A stretch of DNA of 64,000 nt from Tepidibacter sp. (lineage in GTDB: Bacteria > Bacillota > Clostridia > Peptostreptococcales > Peptostreptococcaceae): contig NZ_JAOASI010000040.1 of assembly GCF_025210165.1 (NCBI RefSeq), positions 19,844 to 83,843 of the forward strand. The letters are read 5' to 3'. The position numbers were made by a program, and so were the translations under genes. A model generated the notes under the pieces. It did not search any database, had not been told where the DNA came from, and saw only the letters and a list, made by a program, of their open reading frames with translations. Shown piece after piece: positions 45,125 to 54,651 of the stretch (position 1 is its first letter; each line of letters opens with the position of its first letter).

Positions 45125-46573
45125 CTACTCCTTTCCTAATATTTCTTTAACTACCTCTTTGTCGTCAAAATGTATTTTCTCTTTGCCTATAACTTGATAG
45201 TCTTCATGCCCTTTACCAGCTATAATTACTACGTCTCCTTCTTTAGCCTTTTCTATAGCATGATTTATTGCTTCTTTTCTATCAAGTATAACCTTATAAC
45301 TTAAAGCGTCTACTCCCTTTAAAATGTCACTCACTATATCTTCTGGAGTTTCTGTTCTAGGATTATCACTTGTTATAACTGTATAATCAGAATGCTCCTG
45401 ACTTACTTTTCCCATTAAAGGTCTCTTTGTCTTATCTCTGTCTCCTCCACACCCAAATACAGTTATTATATTTCCCTTTACGAATTCTTTAGCAGTTTTT
45501 AGTACATTTTCAAGTGCATCAGGTGTATGGGCATAATCTATTATCACACTAAATCCTTTATCTGTATCTACACTTTCAAATCTTCCAGATACACCATTTG
45601 TTTTTTCTAGACTTTCGGCTATAGTCTCTTTTGGTATATCCATTAAATAACACAGAGCTATAACAGCTAATGAATTATATACAGAAAATCTTCCTGGCAT
45701 AGGAGTTTTTATATCCATTTGATATTTTGGTGTTATCAATTTATATTCAATTCCACTTGAATATATTTTTATATCTTTTGCCATAATATCTGCTTCTTCT
45801 TCTATAGCATAAGTTATTACAGGTGTTTTTAGGCTTTTTATAGATTCATATATTTTTTTCCCGCCTTTATCATCTATGTTCATAATATTTCCAAGAGTTG
45901 TTATATTAAATAATTTTTCTTTTGCTCTTCTATATTCATCTAAGTTTGCATGAAAATCAAGATGCTCCTCAGTTAAGTTTGTAAATATACCAAATTTAAA
46001 TTCACATTCATCAACTCTTTTAAGCTCTAGTGAATGAGAAGAAACCTCCATAGCACAATCATTTATATTTTTACTAAGCATTTTTCTAAAATATCCCTGT
46101 AGCTCAACACTCTCTGGAGTTGTTCTTGAAGATACTATTTCCTCATCTCCTATTACATTCTTTATAGTTCCTATAAGACCAGTTTTTCGATTATTATATT
46201 CAAAAACTTCTTTTATAAGATGAGTTATAGTTGTCTTTCCATTTGTTCCTGTAACACCTATTAAGTTTAATTCTTTAGTTGGATTATTATAAAAATTAGA
46301 AGATATTTTTGCCATAGCTTTTCTCGTATCTTTAACTCTTATAAATGTATATCCTTTTATGTAAACATCTTCTTCTACTAAAAATGCTATACTACCCTTT
46401 TTTATAGCACCTAATATGAATTCATGTCCATTTAAACTAAACCCCTTAATACAAATAAACAAACTATTTTGTTTTAACTTCCTTGAATCATAGTTTATAT
46501 CATCTATATTTATGTCGACATTCCCTTTAATATCAACCGTATCTAAATTTTTTACCAAATCTCTTAACAGCAT
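45125..46573 (-). CDS. murE: UDP-MurNAc-L-alanyl-D-glutamate ligase, MurE
   Basis: A 482-residue Mur ligase that adds the third amino acid of the stem peptide. The ATP loop is GVTGTNGKTTITHLIKEVF near 107, the carbamylated-lysine block HLDFHANLDEYRRAKEKLF near 205, and ITSDNPRTETPEDIVSDI near 400. The DNPR motif is linked to meso-diaminopimelate specificity; with it present, DAP is the likely substrate. I start at ATG 46573 (GAAGGGAG six bases before it); the frame is open 16 codons further without a site. Confidence 0.96.
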   Translation of the reverse strand: MLLRDLVKNLDTVDIKGNVDINIDDINYDSRKLKQNSLFICIKGFSLNGHEFILGAIKKGSIAFLVEEDVYIKGYTFIRVKDTRKAMAKISSNFYNNPTKELNLIGVTGTNGKTTITHLIKEVFEYNNRKTGLIGTIKNVIGDEEIVSSRTTPESVELQGYFRKMLSKNINDCAMEVSSHSLELKRVDECEFKFGIFTNLTEEHLDFHANLDEYRRAKEKLFNITTLGNIMNIDDKGGKKIYESIKSLKTPVITYAIEEEADIMAKDIKIYSSGIEYKLITPKYQMDIKTPMPGRFSVYNSLAVIALCYLMDIPKETIAESLEKTNGVSGRFESVDTDKGFSVIIDYAHTPDALENVLKTAKEFVKGNIITVFGCGGDRDKTKRPLMGKVSQEHSDYTVITSDNPRTETPEDIVSDILKGVDALSYKVILDRKEAINHAIEKAKEGDVVIIAGKGHEDYQVIGKEKIHFDDKEVVKEILGKE

Positions 46574-46617
46574 ATTAGTGCTCCCTTCAAAATATAATTT
46601 CCTATTCGTTATAAAAG

Positions 46618-46645
46618 ACAATGCATCCGAAAATACATTGCCTTT
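46618..46645 (-). terminator. Weak hairpin between spoVD and murE
   Basis: CAATGcAT and ATaCATTG pair around six bases with a short T-run on the minus strand. It is weaker than the other terminators, so partial read-through into murE is possible. Confidence 0.45.
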
Positions 46646-46679
46646 TTAATTATATAACACTTTATCTTTTTTTAATAGT

Positions 46680-48851
46680 TTATTTGAACTCAACAGTAAT
46701 TATAGAATTTACATTCAATTCTGTATTCGGCTCTTTATCCTGAGATACTGCAATTCCTGAGCCTATTGGTTTAAGTTTTAATCCTAATTTTTTTAAAACA
46801 TCATCACATTCTTTTACAGTTTTTCCACTTAAATCTGGAACTACTACTCTTACTATATTTTCATTTCCCTTATTATTTGGATTAGTATAAAGTATTATAT
46901 TAGACTCTTCAAAAACCTTAACCCCAGGTTTTGGAAATACTTCTATAACCTTTTCTTCTCCTGTTGCGTATATATTAGGCTCTACCGTAAATTTAAAATT
47001 CTTTTCTTCTAAAATTTTTCCTGCATCCTTAAGTTTTAAATTTCTAACTTCCGGAACACTTAATTCTCTTTTTACAAAATCAATTTTTTCTTCTTCTGTG
47101 TAATCAGGTTTTATTTCTAAATATTTTAAAGTATTAAAAATAACTTCTTTAACAATAGGACCTGCAGTTGTACTACCAAACTGCGTTTCTCCATTAGGTT
47201 CATCTACTATAGCAAGAACAGCTATTTCAGGATTTGATGCTGGTGCTATTCCAACAAATGATGTAATATATCTTCCCTTTGCATATCTTCCATCTATAAC
47301 TTTTTGTGCAGTTCCAGTCTTTCCTCCAACATGATAACCTTCTATATATGCTTTTTTACCAGAACCCTCTGCCACAACTGATTCCATTATGCCCCTTAAT
47401 GTTTTTGATGTTTCCTGGGAAATTACTTGTCTAACGACTTTTGTCTCTATGCTTTTTACAACGTTGCCTTTATTGTCTATAAATTCTTTAACTATTCTAG
47501 GCTTCATAAGTTTCCCATCATTAGCTATACAGCTTATAGCTGTTATAAGTTGTATAGGCGTTACAGATATACTTTGACCAAATGATATTGTGGCAAGCTC
47601 TACTGGTCCTACATTTTTTTCATTGTATATAAGACCATTTTCTTCTCCAGGAAGATCTATTCCAGTTTTACTAGTAAGTCCAAATGCCTTTATATATTTG
47701 TATAATTTTTTAACGCCCAATCTTTGACCAACCTCTACAAATACAGGGTTGCATGAATTTTGTACGGCTTCAGTAAATGTCTGCTGTCCATGCGGTCTAT
47801 AGTGTCTCCAGCATTTTATTCTTCTTCCACCTACCATAATAAAACCTTTATCATAAAACTCATCCTCAGGTGTTACAACTCCCTCTTCAAGCCCAGCTGC
47901 TGATGTTATTAACTTAAATGTAGAACCAGGCTCGTAAGTATCATTAACTATTGGATTTCTCCACATTTTGAACCAGCCTTTTATCTTATCCTTTTCATTG
48001 TATTTATTTAACTCTTCTTCAAAACTTTTGTATATAGGAGTTCTATAATTATTTGGATCATAATCTGGCTTTGATACCATAGCCAATATATCACCTGTTT
48101 TTGGCTGCATAACTATTACATGAACTCTTTTAGCTTTATTTATAATAAGAGCTTTTTCTACTGCTTTTTCAGCATAATGTTGTATAGTTTCATCAACTGT
48201 AAGTACCATTCCAGATCCATCTTTAGGTTCATGATACTTTTCACTTCCCATTGGAATTTCTCTACCTGATGCATCTGTACTTATAACAAGTCTTCCTGAA
48301 AATCCTTTTAACTCTTTATTATATTTAAGCTCAAGGCCAGAAACACCTTCATTATCAGAAGATACATGCCCTAGTATATGAGATGCAAAATTTCCATATG
48401 GATAATACCTTTTGTTATCCTCTGCTATCCATATGCCTTTCATTTTTAGCTTTCTTATCTGCGATGACTTATCATCTTCTATCCATCTTTTAACTTTTAC
48501 AAGAGCTACTTTCTTACTTATTTTTTTATATATTTCATCTTCTTCCTCTTCAAGTATCATAGATAGTTCTTTAGCTACTGCCTTTTTATCCTTTATCTCA
48601 GATGGCTTAGCCCATACTGTACTTTTGGTTATACTAAAAGCAAGTTCTTTTCCTTTTCTATCGTATATAGTTCCTCTCTTTGATTCTATAGGTATATCTC
48701 TTGTTTGCTGTGCTATTGCTTTTTCTTTAAGCCAGTCTCCTTTTACTAATAATAAATATCCTATCCTAGCTATTAATAATAAAAATATTAATGCTACAAT
48801 TATCAATATAAAAACTAACCTCTTTTTAGTCTTAACCCCAAATCTAGACAA
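46680..48851 (-). CDS. spoVD: SpoVD-type class B penicillin-binding protein with two PASTA domains
   Basis: A 723-residue transpeptidase. One N-terminal membrane segment (about 13-34), a dimerisation domain, and the catalytic domain with YEPGSTFK (SxxK serine), NSCN (SxN) and VGGKTGTAQK (KTG) are followed by two PASTA repeats (from about 600). It has both cysteines of the SpoVD redox pair, one in RRIKCWRHY and one in NSCN, 20 residues apart. In B. subtilis SpoVD these form a disulfide that must be reduced. That pair, missing from the paralogue upstream, makes this the likelier SpoVD. It is preceded by a terminator, so it probably has its own promoter. Confidence 0.88.
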   Translation of the reverse strand: MSRFGVKTKKRLVFILIIVALIFLLLIARIGYLLLVKGDWLKEKAIAQQTRDIPIESKRGTIYDRKGKELAFSITKSTVWAKPSEIKDKKAVAKELSMILEEEEDEIYKKISKKVALVKVKRWIEDDKSSQIRKLKMKGIWIAEDNKRYYPYGNFASHILGHVSSDNEGVSGLELKYNKELKGFSGRLVISTDASGREIPMGSEKYHEPKDGSGMVLTVDETIQHYAEKAVEKALIINKAKRVHVIVMQPKTGDILAMVSKPDYDPNNYRTPIYKSFEEELNKYNEKDKIKGWFKMWRNPIVNDTYEPGSTFKLITSAAGLEEGVVTPEDEFYDKGFIMVGGRRIKCWRHYRPHGQQTFTEAVQNSCNPVFVEVGQRLGVKKLYKYIKAFGLTSKTGIDLPGEENGLIYNEKNVGPVELATISFGQSISVTPIQLITAISCIANDGKLMKPRIVKEFIDNKGNVVKSIETKVVRQVISQETSKTLRGIMESVVAEGSGKKAYIEGYHVGGKTGTAQKVIDGRYAKGRYITSFVGIAPASNPEIAVLAIVDEPNGETQFGSTTAGPIVKEVIFNTLKYLEIKPDYTEEEKIDFVKRELSVPEVRNLKLKDAGKILEEKNFKFTVEPNIYATGEEKVIEVFPKPGVKVFEESNIILYTNPNNKGNENIVRVVVPDLSGKTVKECDDVLKKLGLKLKPIGSGIAVSQDKEPNTELNVNSIITVEFK

Positions 48852-48921
48852 AGACCTATCCCCCTTCGTATAATCACTATATTAAAATGATACTTTTCAT
48901 TATAATTACTATTCATAATAA

Positions 48922-48954
48922 AAAAAAGATATGCTTATTAAGCATATCTTTTTT
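48922..48954 (-). terminator. Terminator between the two tandem PBP genes
   Basis: AAAGATATGCTT and AAGCATATCTTT pair around three bases; eight T residues follow on the minus strand. It separates transcription of the upstream PBP from spoVD. Confidence 0.88.
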
Positions 48955-48961
48955 ACGAATT

Positions 48962-51133
48962 CTATTCAAATTGTACTGTTACTATAGAATTTGATTCCAC
49001 TTGAGTATTTGCAGAAGGATTCTGGGTAACTGCTTTTCCATCACCTGTGGCTTTAAATCTTAGACCTAGTCCTTCAAATATATTTGAAACTTCTTTTATG
49101 GTTTTACCTTCTACATTTGGAACAGTAACTTTATTACTTTCATTTTTTCCTTTTACATATAGTATTACATTTGATTCTATTGGTATTTTAACACCAGACT
49201 TCGGAAACATATCTATAACTTTTTCATTCCCATTCACATTCATGTTTGGTTCTATTGTGAAGTTAAGCTTATTATTTAACAATATTTTCCCAGCATTTTG
49301 AAGAGTTAAGTTTCTAACCTCTGGAACGGTAGTCTCTTCTTTTATAAGCTCTTGTTTTTCTTTTTCTGTATAAACAGGCTTTACATTCAGGTATCTTAAA
49401 GTATTATATATAATATCCTTAACAGCAGGAGCTGCTACACTCCCTCCATAATAGCTTTGTACATTAGGTTCATCTACCACTACCAGTACAACAACCTTTG
49501 GATTATCAGCAGGAGCTATACCTACGAAAGAAGATATGTATTTCCCTTTTGCATATCTTCCATTTATAACCTTTTGAGCAGTTCCAGTCTTTCCTCCAAC
49601 ATGATAACCTGATATATATGCATTTTTACCTCCACCTTTTGTAACCTCGTCCTCCATTATAGATCTAAGTAACTTAGCGGTATCTTCAGATATAACATTT
49701 CTTATTTCCTCAGGTTCAAATCTTTGAACAACCTCTTTATTATTATCTATAAATTCTTTAACAACCCTTGGTTTCATAAGCTTTCCATCATTAGCTATCG
49801 ATGCAACAGCGCTTATCAATTGTATTGGAGTCATAGATATACCTTGTCCAAACGACATAGTTGCAAGTTCAACTGGTCCTACATCTTTTTTCTTATATAT
49901 AATTCCTTTTCCCTCTCCAGGTAAATCTATACCAGTTTTTTCTGTTATACCAAATGCTTGTATATATTCATATAACTTATCAAGACCTAATCTTTGTCCA
50001 ACCTGAACAAATACTGGGTTACATGAATTTTGAATAGCTTCTGCAAAAGTTTCTTGGCCATGACTTTTAGGGTATATTGCATCCTTTATCATTCTATCTG
50101 CAACCATAATATATCCTTTATCATAAAATTTTTCATCAGCTTTTACAACATCTTCTTCAAGTGTAGATGCTGCTACTATCAACTTAAAAGTAGATCCTGG
50201 TTCATATATATCATTTACCATTGGATTTCTCCACATATCTAATAATACATTAAGTTGACTCTCTCCCGAGTCTATACGCTGTTGATATACTGGATATACA
50301 GGCATTCTTGGCTTATTAGGATCATAATCAGGCTTTGATACCATAGATAGAATTTCACCCGTTTTAGGATTCATAACTATTGCGTAAGCTTTTTTAGCAT
50401 TGGCATTAATTAAAGCCTTCTCTACTGCCTCTTCTGCGTAATGTTGAATAACCTCATCTATAGTTAAAACTATATTCATTCCATCCTTTGGGTCATTGTA
50501 TTTTCCATTTCCATATGGAATTTCTCTACCTATTACATCTGTACTTATTTTTTTTCTACCTGGAAGACCTCTTAAATCTTTGTCGTATTTATTTTCTATA
50601 CCAGACATTCCAGAATTATCACCTGAAACGTGTCCAATTACATGAGACGCAAAATTTCCATAAGGATAAAACCGCTTATTATCTTTGACTATCCACATAC
50701 CTCTTAGTTTATGCTTTTTTAATTCCTGTGCTTTATCATAATCTATCCATCTTTTTACTCTTACAATATTCTTATCAGAATTTAGTTCATCTAAAATAGC
50801 ATTTTTATCTTCTTCTAAAACCTCTGCAAGAACCTTTGAATAATCTTCTCTTAAATCTTTTCCCTTTGAAGATTTGATATTATTTGGTTCTGCCCAAACA
50901 GTATATTTAGTAAGACTTAGCGCAAGCTCTTTTCCTTTTCTATCGTATATAGTCCCTCTTTTAGCCTCTACTGAAATATCCTTTATCTGTGAAGATAAAG
51001 CTCTTTCCTTTAGCCAAACACCTTTTACTAATTGTAAGTATCCAATTCTTACGATTAAACATAAAAATAGAAAACACACTATAAATAACACAATCATCAA
51101 TTTGTTTTTATAGTTAATATTAGATTTAGACAA
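48962..51133 (-). CDS. Class B penicillin-binding protein with two PASTA domains (FtsI/SpoVD paralogue)
   Basis: A 723-residue protein of the same length and layout as its neighbour at 46680. It has YEPGSTFK, NSCN, VGGKTGTAQK and two C-terminal PASTA repeats with VPEVRNLTLQNAGKIL. The region before NSCN reads DRMIKDAIYPKSHGQ, so the first redox cysteine is missing. It follows the ftsL-like gene closely (18 bases), suggesting the vegetative septal transpeptidase role. The ATG has a GGGGGGAG site. The tandem copies clearly arose by duplication. Confidence 0.9.
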   Translation of the reverse strand: MSKSNINYKNKLMIVLFIVCFLFLCLIVRIGYLQLVKGVWLKERALSSQIKDISVEAKRGTIYDRKGKELALSLTKYTVWAEPNNIKSSKGKDLREDYSKVLAEVLEEDKNAILDELNSDKNIVRVKRWIDYDKAQELKKHKLRGMWIVKDNKRFYPYGNFASHVIGHVSGDNSGMSGIENKYDKDLRGLPGRKKISTDVIGREIPYGNGKYNDPKDGMNIVLTIDEVIQHYAEEAVEKALINANAKKAYAIVMNPKTGEILSMVSKPDYDPNKPRMPVYPVYQQRIDSGESQLNVLLDMWRNPMVNDIYEPGSTFKLIVAASTLEEDVVKADEKFYDKGYIMVADRMIKDAIYPKSHGQETFAEAIQNSCNPVFVQVGQRLGLDKLYEYIQAFGITEKTGIDLPGEGKGIIYKKKDVGPVELATMSFGQGISMTPIQLISAVASIANDGKLMKPRVVKEFIDNNKEVVQRFEPEEIRNVISEDTAKLLRSIMEDEVTKGGGKNAYISGYHVGGKTGTAQKVINGRYAKGKYISSFVGIAPADNPKVVVLVVVDEPNVQSYYGGSVAAPAVKDIIYNTLRYLNVKPVYTEKEKQELIKEETTVPEVRNLTLQNAGKILLNNKLNFTIEPNMNVNGNEKVIDMFPKSGVKIPIESNVILYVKGKNESNKVTVPNVEGKTIKEVSNIFEGLGLRFKATGDGKAVTQNPSANTQVESNSIVTVQFE

Positions 51134-51151
51134 AAGCTCCCCCCCTTATCA

Positions 51152-51538
51152 TCAATCAATATTTATATAAACAGTTTGTTCTTCAGTTGGATAATTCATA
51201 TTAAGCCTCTCTATAGCTTCTTTTTCTATGAATCCGCTTCTACTTAGTTCCTCTAATTGTAAATCTAATTTTCTTTTTTCATTTTTTTTATTTTTAAGTT
51301 CACTTTCTAAAGACCTTTTATCATAATTAAGCCCAGATATAACTGAATATCTATACATAAAGGTTATCACTATGGATAATATAATTGCAACAAATAAAAT
51401 ATAAAATAAATTCTTTCTTTTATTTCTAGACTTTTTGTTTTTAGGTTTGTTTTTGTTATTTAACTGAGTTTTTTTCTTCAATTGCTTCTTCTTTTTTTTC
51501 TTATACTCATTTAAATTAATAGCCCCTTTTTTATCCAT
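51152..51538 (-). CDS. ftsL: FtsL-like septum formation initiator protein
   Basis: A 128-residue protein with a very basic cytoplasmic N-terminus (runs of lysine), one membrane segment (about residues 45-65) and an extracytoplasmic coiled coil (about 75-105), the usual layout of FtsL/DivIC. Sequence conservation in this family is low, so the call rests on layout and position between rsmH and the PBP. ATG at 51538 is preferred, being eight bases from AAGGGGG; another ATG at 51544 is two bases from it. Confidence 0.82.
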   Translation of the reverse strand: MDKKGAINLNEYKKKKKKQLKKKTQLNNKNKPKNKKSRNKRKNLFYILFVAIILSIVITFMYRYSVISGLNYDKRSLESELKNKKNEKRKLDLQLEELSRSGFIEKEAIERLNMNYPTEEQTVYINID

Positions 51539-51580
51539 ACTCATTCCCCCTTTACATTTGAGTATACTCTAAATAATCAA

Positions 51581-52516
51581 TTATATTTTTTCAGCAACTC
51601 TTAATTTAGCACTTCTAGACCTTGGATTAAACTCTATTTCCTCGTCACTTGGAAGTATAGGTTTTCTAGTTATTATCTTAACTATCCTTTTTTCATCACA
51701 TTGACATATAGGAAGTTCTTTTGGACATATGCAATCATTATATAATTTTTTGTATACATTTTTTACTATTCTATCCTCAAGAGAATGAAATGTTATAACG
51801 CATATTCTCCCTTTAGGATTCATAATACTAGCTGCATCTTCTATAGTTTTATCTATTATATCCAGTTCATTATTAACTTCAATTCTTAAAGCTTGAAATG
51901 TTCTTTTAGCAGGATGAGGCCCATCTATTCTTGCTTTTTTAGGTATCGCTCTTTTTATAATATCAACTAGTTCTCCAGTAGTCTTTATATAATTTTCTTC
52001 TCTTGATTCAACTATAAATTTTGCAATTCTTCTAGCCCAATTTTCCTCACCATATAATTTTATTATTCTATTAAGCTCATCTTCACTGTAATTGTTCACT
52101 ATGTACTCAGCTGTAGTAGGATTTCTAACATCCATTCTCATATCAAGATCTGCATCTTGCATATAAGAAAAACCTCTTTCTCTTTCATCTAACTGGTGTG
52201 ATGATACTCCAAGATCCATTAGTATTCCATCAATACTATCTATTCCTATTTTTTCAAGTTCGTCTTTTAAGTTTACAAAATTAGAGTGCACAAATTTAAC
52301 CCTGCCTTCATAATCCTTAAGTCTTTCCTTAGCAACATTAATAGCATTAATATCTTGGTCAAATGCTACTAACATTCCATTTTCTCCAAGTCTCTTTACT
52401 ATTTCTCCAGAGTGACCTGCTCCTCCTAAAGTACCATCAACATATACTCCATCAGGCTTTATATTTAAATTTTCTATACATTCATCTAGTAGTACTGATA
52501 CGTGATTAAATTCCAT
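51581..52516 (-). CDS. rsmH: 16S rRNA (cytosine1402-N4)-methyltransferase RsmH (MraW)
   Basis: A 311-residue SAM-dependent methyltransferase acting on the ribosomal P site. [20 protein letters not shown] at 4-23, the SAM loop [15 protein letters not shown] near 26, [19 protein letters not shown] near 101, and [13 protein letters not shown] near 248 are the family motifs. The C-terminal [12 protein letters not shown] is typical. It is the first of the division genes proper after lgt; no mraZ precedes it. Confidence 0.97.
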   Translation of the reverse strand: MEFNHVSVLLDECIENLNIKPDGVYVDGTLGGAGHSGEIVKRLGENGMLVAFDQDINAINVAKERLKDYEGRVKFVHSNFVNLKDELEKIGIDSIDGILMDLGVSSHQLDERERGFSYMQDADLDMRMDVRNPTTAEYIVNNYSEDELNRIIKLYGEENWARRIAKFIVESREENYIKTTGELVDIIKRAIPKKARIDGPHPAKRTFQALRIEVNNELDIIDKTIEDAASIMNPKGRICVITFHSLEDRIVKNVYKKLYNDCICPKELPICQCDEKRIVKIITRKPILPSDEEIEFNPRSRSAKLRVAEKI

Positions 52517-52529
52517 TTCTTCCTCCTAA

Positions 52530-53267
52530 TTAAATCTTGTTCTTTTTCTTATTTATAAATATAAAATGAATAAGAATACCTACTCCTATTGTAACTAAAC
52601 TTATAACCTGAGCCATTCTAAGAGGCCCAATCATTAAGCTATCTATTCTAAGACCTTCAATAAAGAATCTTCCAACAGAATATATAATAGCATAATATAT
52701 AAATACATTCCCATCATATTTCTTATTTTTTCTAAACCACATTAAAAATAAGAACAGGCAAAAATTCCAAATAGACTCATATAAAAAAGTAGGGTGTACA
52801 TTAACTCCATCTACATTTATCGCCCACGGTAAATCAGTCGGTCTACCATATGCCTCTTGATTTATAAAATTTCCCCATCTTCCTATAGCCTGACCAAGAA
52901 TTAAACTTGGGGCAGTTACATCTAATATCTTGAGAAAATCTAAACCCTTAACCCTGCAAAATATGTATGCAACTAAAACAGACGCTATTATAGCACCATG
53001 AATAGCAAGTCCTCCACCTCTAATATTTATCATTTCATATATATTGCCTTTATACATCTCCCAATTAAATATAACATAATAAGTTCTAGCTCCAATTATA
53101 GAACAAGGAATAGCTATTAGTAATAAATCTAGCAACTTATCTTCATTTATACCTACTCTCCTAGCTTCTCTAAGGGCTAGAATCATACCTAGCATTATAC
53201 CTGTTGATATCAACACTCCATACCATCTAACATCCATACCAAATATAGTAAATGCAATAGGATCCAT
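52530..53267 (-). CDS. lgt: Prolipoprotein diacylglyceryl transferase
   Basis: A 245-residue membrane enzyme that attaches diacylglycerol from phosphatidylglycerol to the lipobox cysteine of prolipoproteins. Seven membrane segments are seen. GGLAIHGAIIA near 90 holds the essential histidine, and GRWGNFINQEAYGRPTDLPW near 130-150 is the Lgt signature. Lgt supplies substrates to LspA (6779), for example the lipoprotein at 57122. I start at ATG 53267 (GGAGGTG site); the frame is open 11 codons further. Confidence 0.95.
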   Translation of the reverse strand: MDPIAFTIFGMDVRWYGVLISTGIMLGMILALREARRVGINEDKLLDLLLIAIPCSIIGARTYYVIFNWEMYKGNIYEMINIRGGGLAIHGAIIASVLVAYIFCRVKGLDFLKILDVTAPSLILGQAIGRWGNFINQEAYGRPTDLPWAINVDGVNVHPTFLYESIWNFCLFLFLMWFRKNKKYDGNVFIYYAIIYSVGRFFIEGLRIDSLMIGPLRMAQVISLVTIGVGILIHFIFINKKKNKI

Positions 53268-53298
53268 AAAAAACACCTCCATTAACTTTATATCTACC

Positions 53299-53326
53299 AA
53301 AAAAAGCTAGGTTAGACCTAGCTTTT
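53299..53326 (-). terminator. Terminator between the M16 genes and lgt
   Basis: AAAAGCTAGGT and ACCTAGCTTTT pair around three bases, followed by a T-run on the minus strand. Confidence 0.9.
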
Positions 53327-53355
53327 ATTATACCATAATATCAATTTTTGAGTTA

Positions 53356-54636
53356 TTATTTAGGATTTATTATTGATATAACAGAATACTCTTCATTAAA
53401 GTGCTTGTTAAATCTATCGCTAACATCTTCAAATGTTACAGATTTTAATATTTCTAAATAGTCTATAAAATTTATTTTTCTAAAATGATAAGATATAAAA
53501 TTGTTAGCTATAAACTCTACTGAATCGAAATATTTTAAAAACATTCCTATTTTCTTTTTCTTTATTCTATCAAAATCTTCTTTATCAAGTCCATCTTGCT
53601 TGTATTTATTTATATACTCAAATACAATATCTCTAACCTTATGAGGATCTTTAGATTCTCCTCCTATTATAGTGTATCCATGATCTATTTGAGATACATG
53701 ATCACAACCAAAGTTTTGATTAATAAGTCCTCCTAAGTAAAGCTTTTCATATACACTACTTCCTTTTTTAAGTATCATATCTAGTATTATCTCTGTGCAT
53801 ATTTCTTTTTTAAGAAGATCATTTCCACTCATATTTACATCTAAATCCTTTATACCTATGTTGAATAAAGGAATAGATACAGATAAATTTTCCACTATCT
53901 CTTTTTGCTTAACTTCATTTGGTTCATCTTCTTTAAATACCTTTATGTCATCAAGAGTATCCTTAGGCTTTATAGCTTTATTTATAGTTTCCATTACCTT
54001 ATTGCGATCTAAATCTCCAACTACGAATAAGGCCATATTAGAAGGATTGTAAAAAGTATTATAGCACTTATATAATTCTTCTTTGTCTATCTTATATATA
54101 CTATCTACACTTCCTGCAATATCTATTCTTGTATTATGATTAATATACATAGCCTTTAGAGTATTAAAATATACCTTCCAATCAGCATTGTCATCATACA
54201 TATTTATTTCTTGTGCAATAATTCCTTTTTCTTTTTCTACATTATCATCAGTAAAATAAGGAGTTTGAACATAGTCTATTAAGTGATCTAATGATTCATA
54301 AAAATTATCAGTAGCAGAAAATAAATAAGCAGTCATAGTAAAGTTAGTGTAAGCATTTGCACTAGCTCCTAATAAAGAAAATTTATCAAATGCATTACCA
54401 CCATCTGGTTGTTCAAACATTTTATGCTCTAAAAAATGAGCTATTCCTTCATTAACTTCAATTTTTTCAGTTTCATTTATAGGTATAAACTTTAATTGAT
54501 TAGATCCATAATTAGTAGCAAATACAGCATATTTTTTACTAAATCCCTCTTTAGGCATAAAAAATACTTCTAAACCACAATCTAATTTATCATAGTATAA
54601 TTCTTCTTTTAATATATCGTTCACTATTTTTTTCAT
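53356..54636 (-). CDS. M16-family metallopeptidase, catalytic partner (YmfH-like)
   Basis: A 426-residue insulinase-type protein. The inverted zinc motif HFLEH is present in NEGIAHFLEHKMFEQPDGG near residue 65, with the third-ligand region EKGIIAQEINMYDD near 140. The C-terminal half is the inactive M16C domain. It pairs with the upstream gene (15 bases away), which lacks the motif, as in the YmfF/YmfH couples of Firmicutes. Substrates are unknown. The ATG has a GGAGG site. Confidence 0.9.
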   Translation of the reverse strand: MKKIVNDILKEELYYDKLDCGLEVFFMPKEGFSKKYAVFATNYGSNQLKFIPINETEKIEVNEGIAHFLEHKMFEQPDGGNAFDKFSLLGASANAYTNFTMTAYLFSATDNFYESLDHLIDYVQTPYFTDDNVEKEKGIIAQEINMYDDNADWKVYFNTLKAMYINHNTRIDIAGSVDSIYKIDKEELYKCYNTFYNPSNMALFVVGDLDRNKVMETINKAIKPKDTLDDIKVFKEDEPNEVKQKEIVENLSVSIPLFNIGIKDLDVNMSGNDLLKKEICTEIILDMILKKGSSVYEKLYLGGLINQNFGCDHVSQIDHGYTIIGGESKDPHKVRDIVFEYINKYKQDGLDKEDFDRIKKKKIGMFLKYFDSVEFIANNFISYHFRKINFIDYLEILKSVTFEDVSDRFNKHFNEEYSVISIINPK

Positions 54637-54651
54637 ATTTTTATGCCTCCT

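Noticed and set aside
48412..48873. A 153-codon plus-strand frame over the start of spoVD
   Set aside because: It is antisense to a well-conserved PBP and has no start site support.
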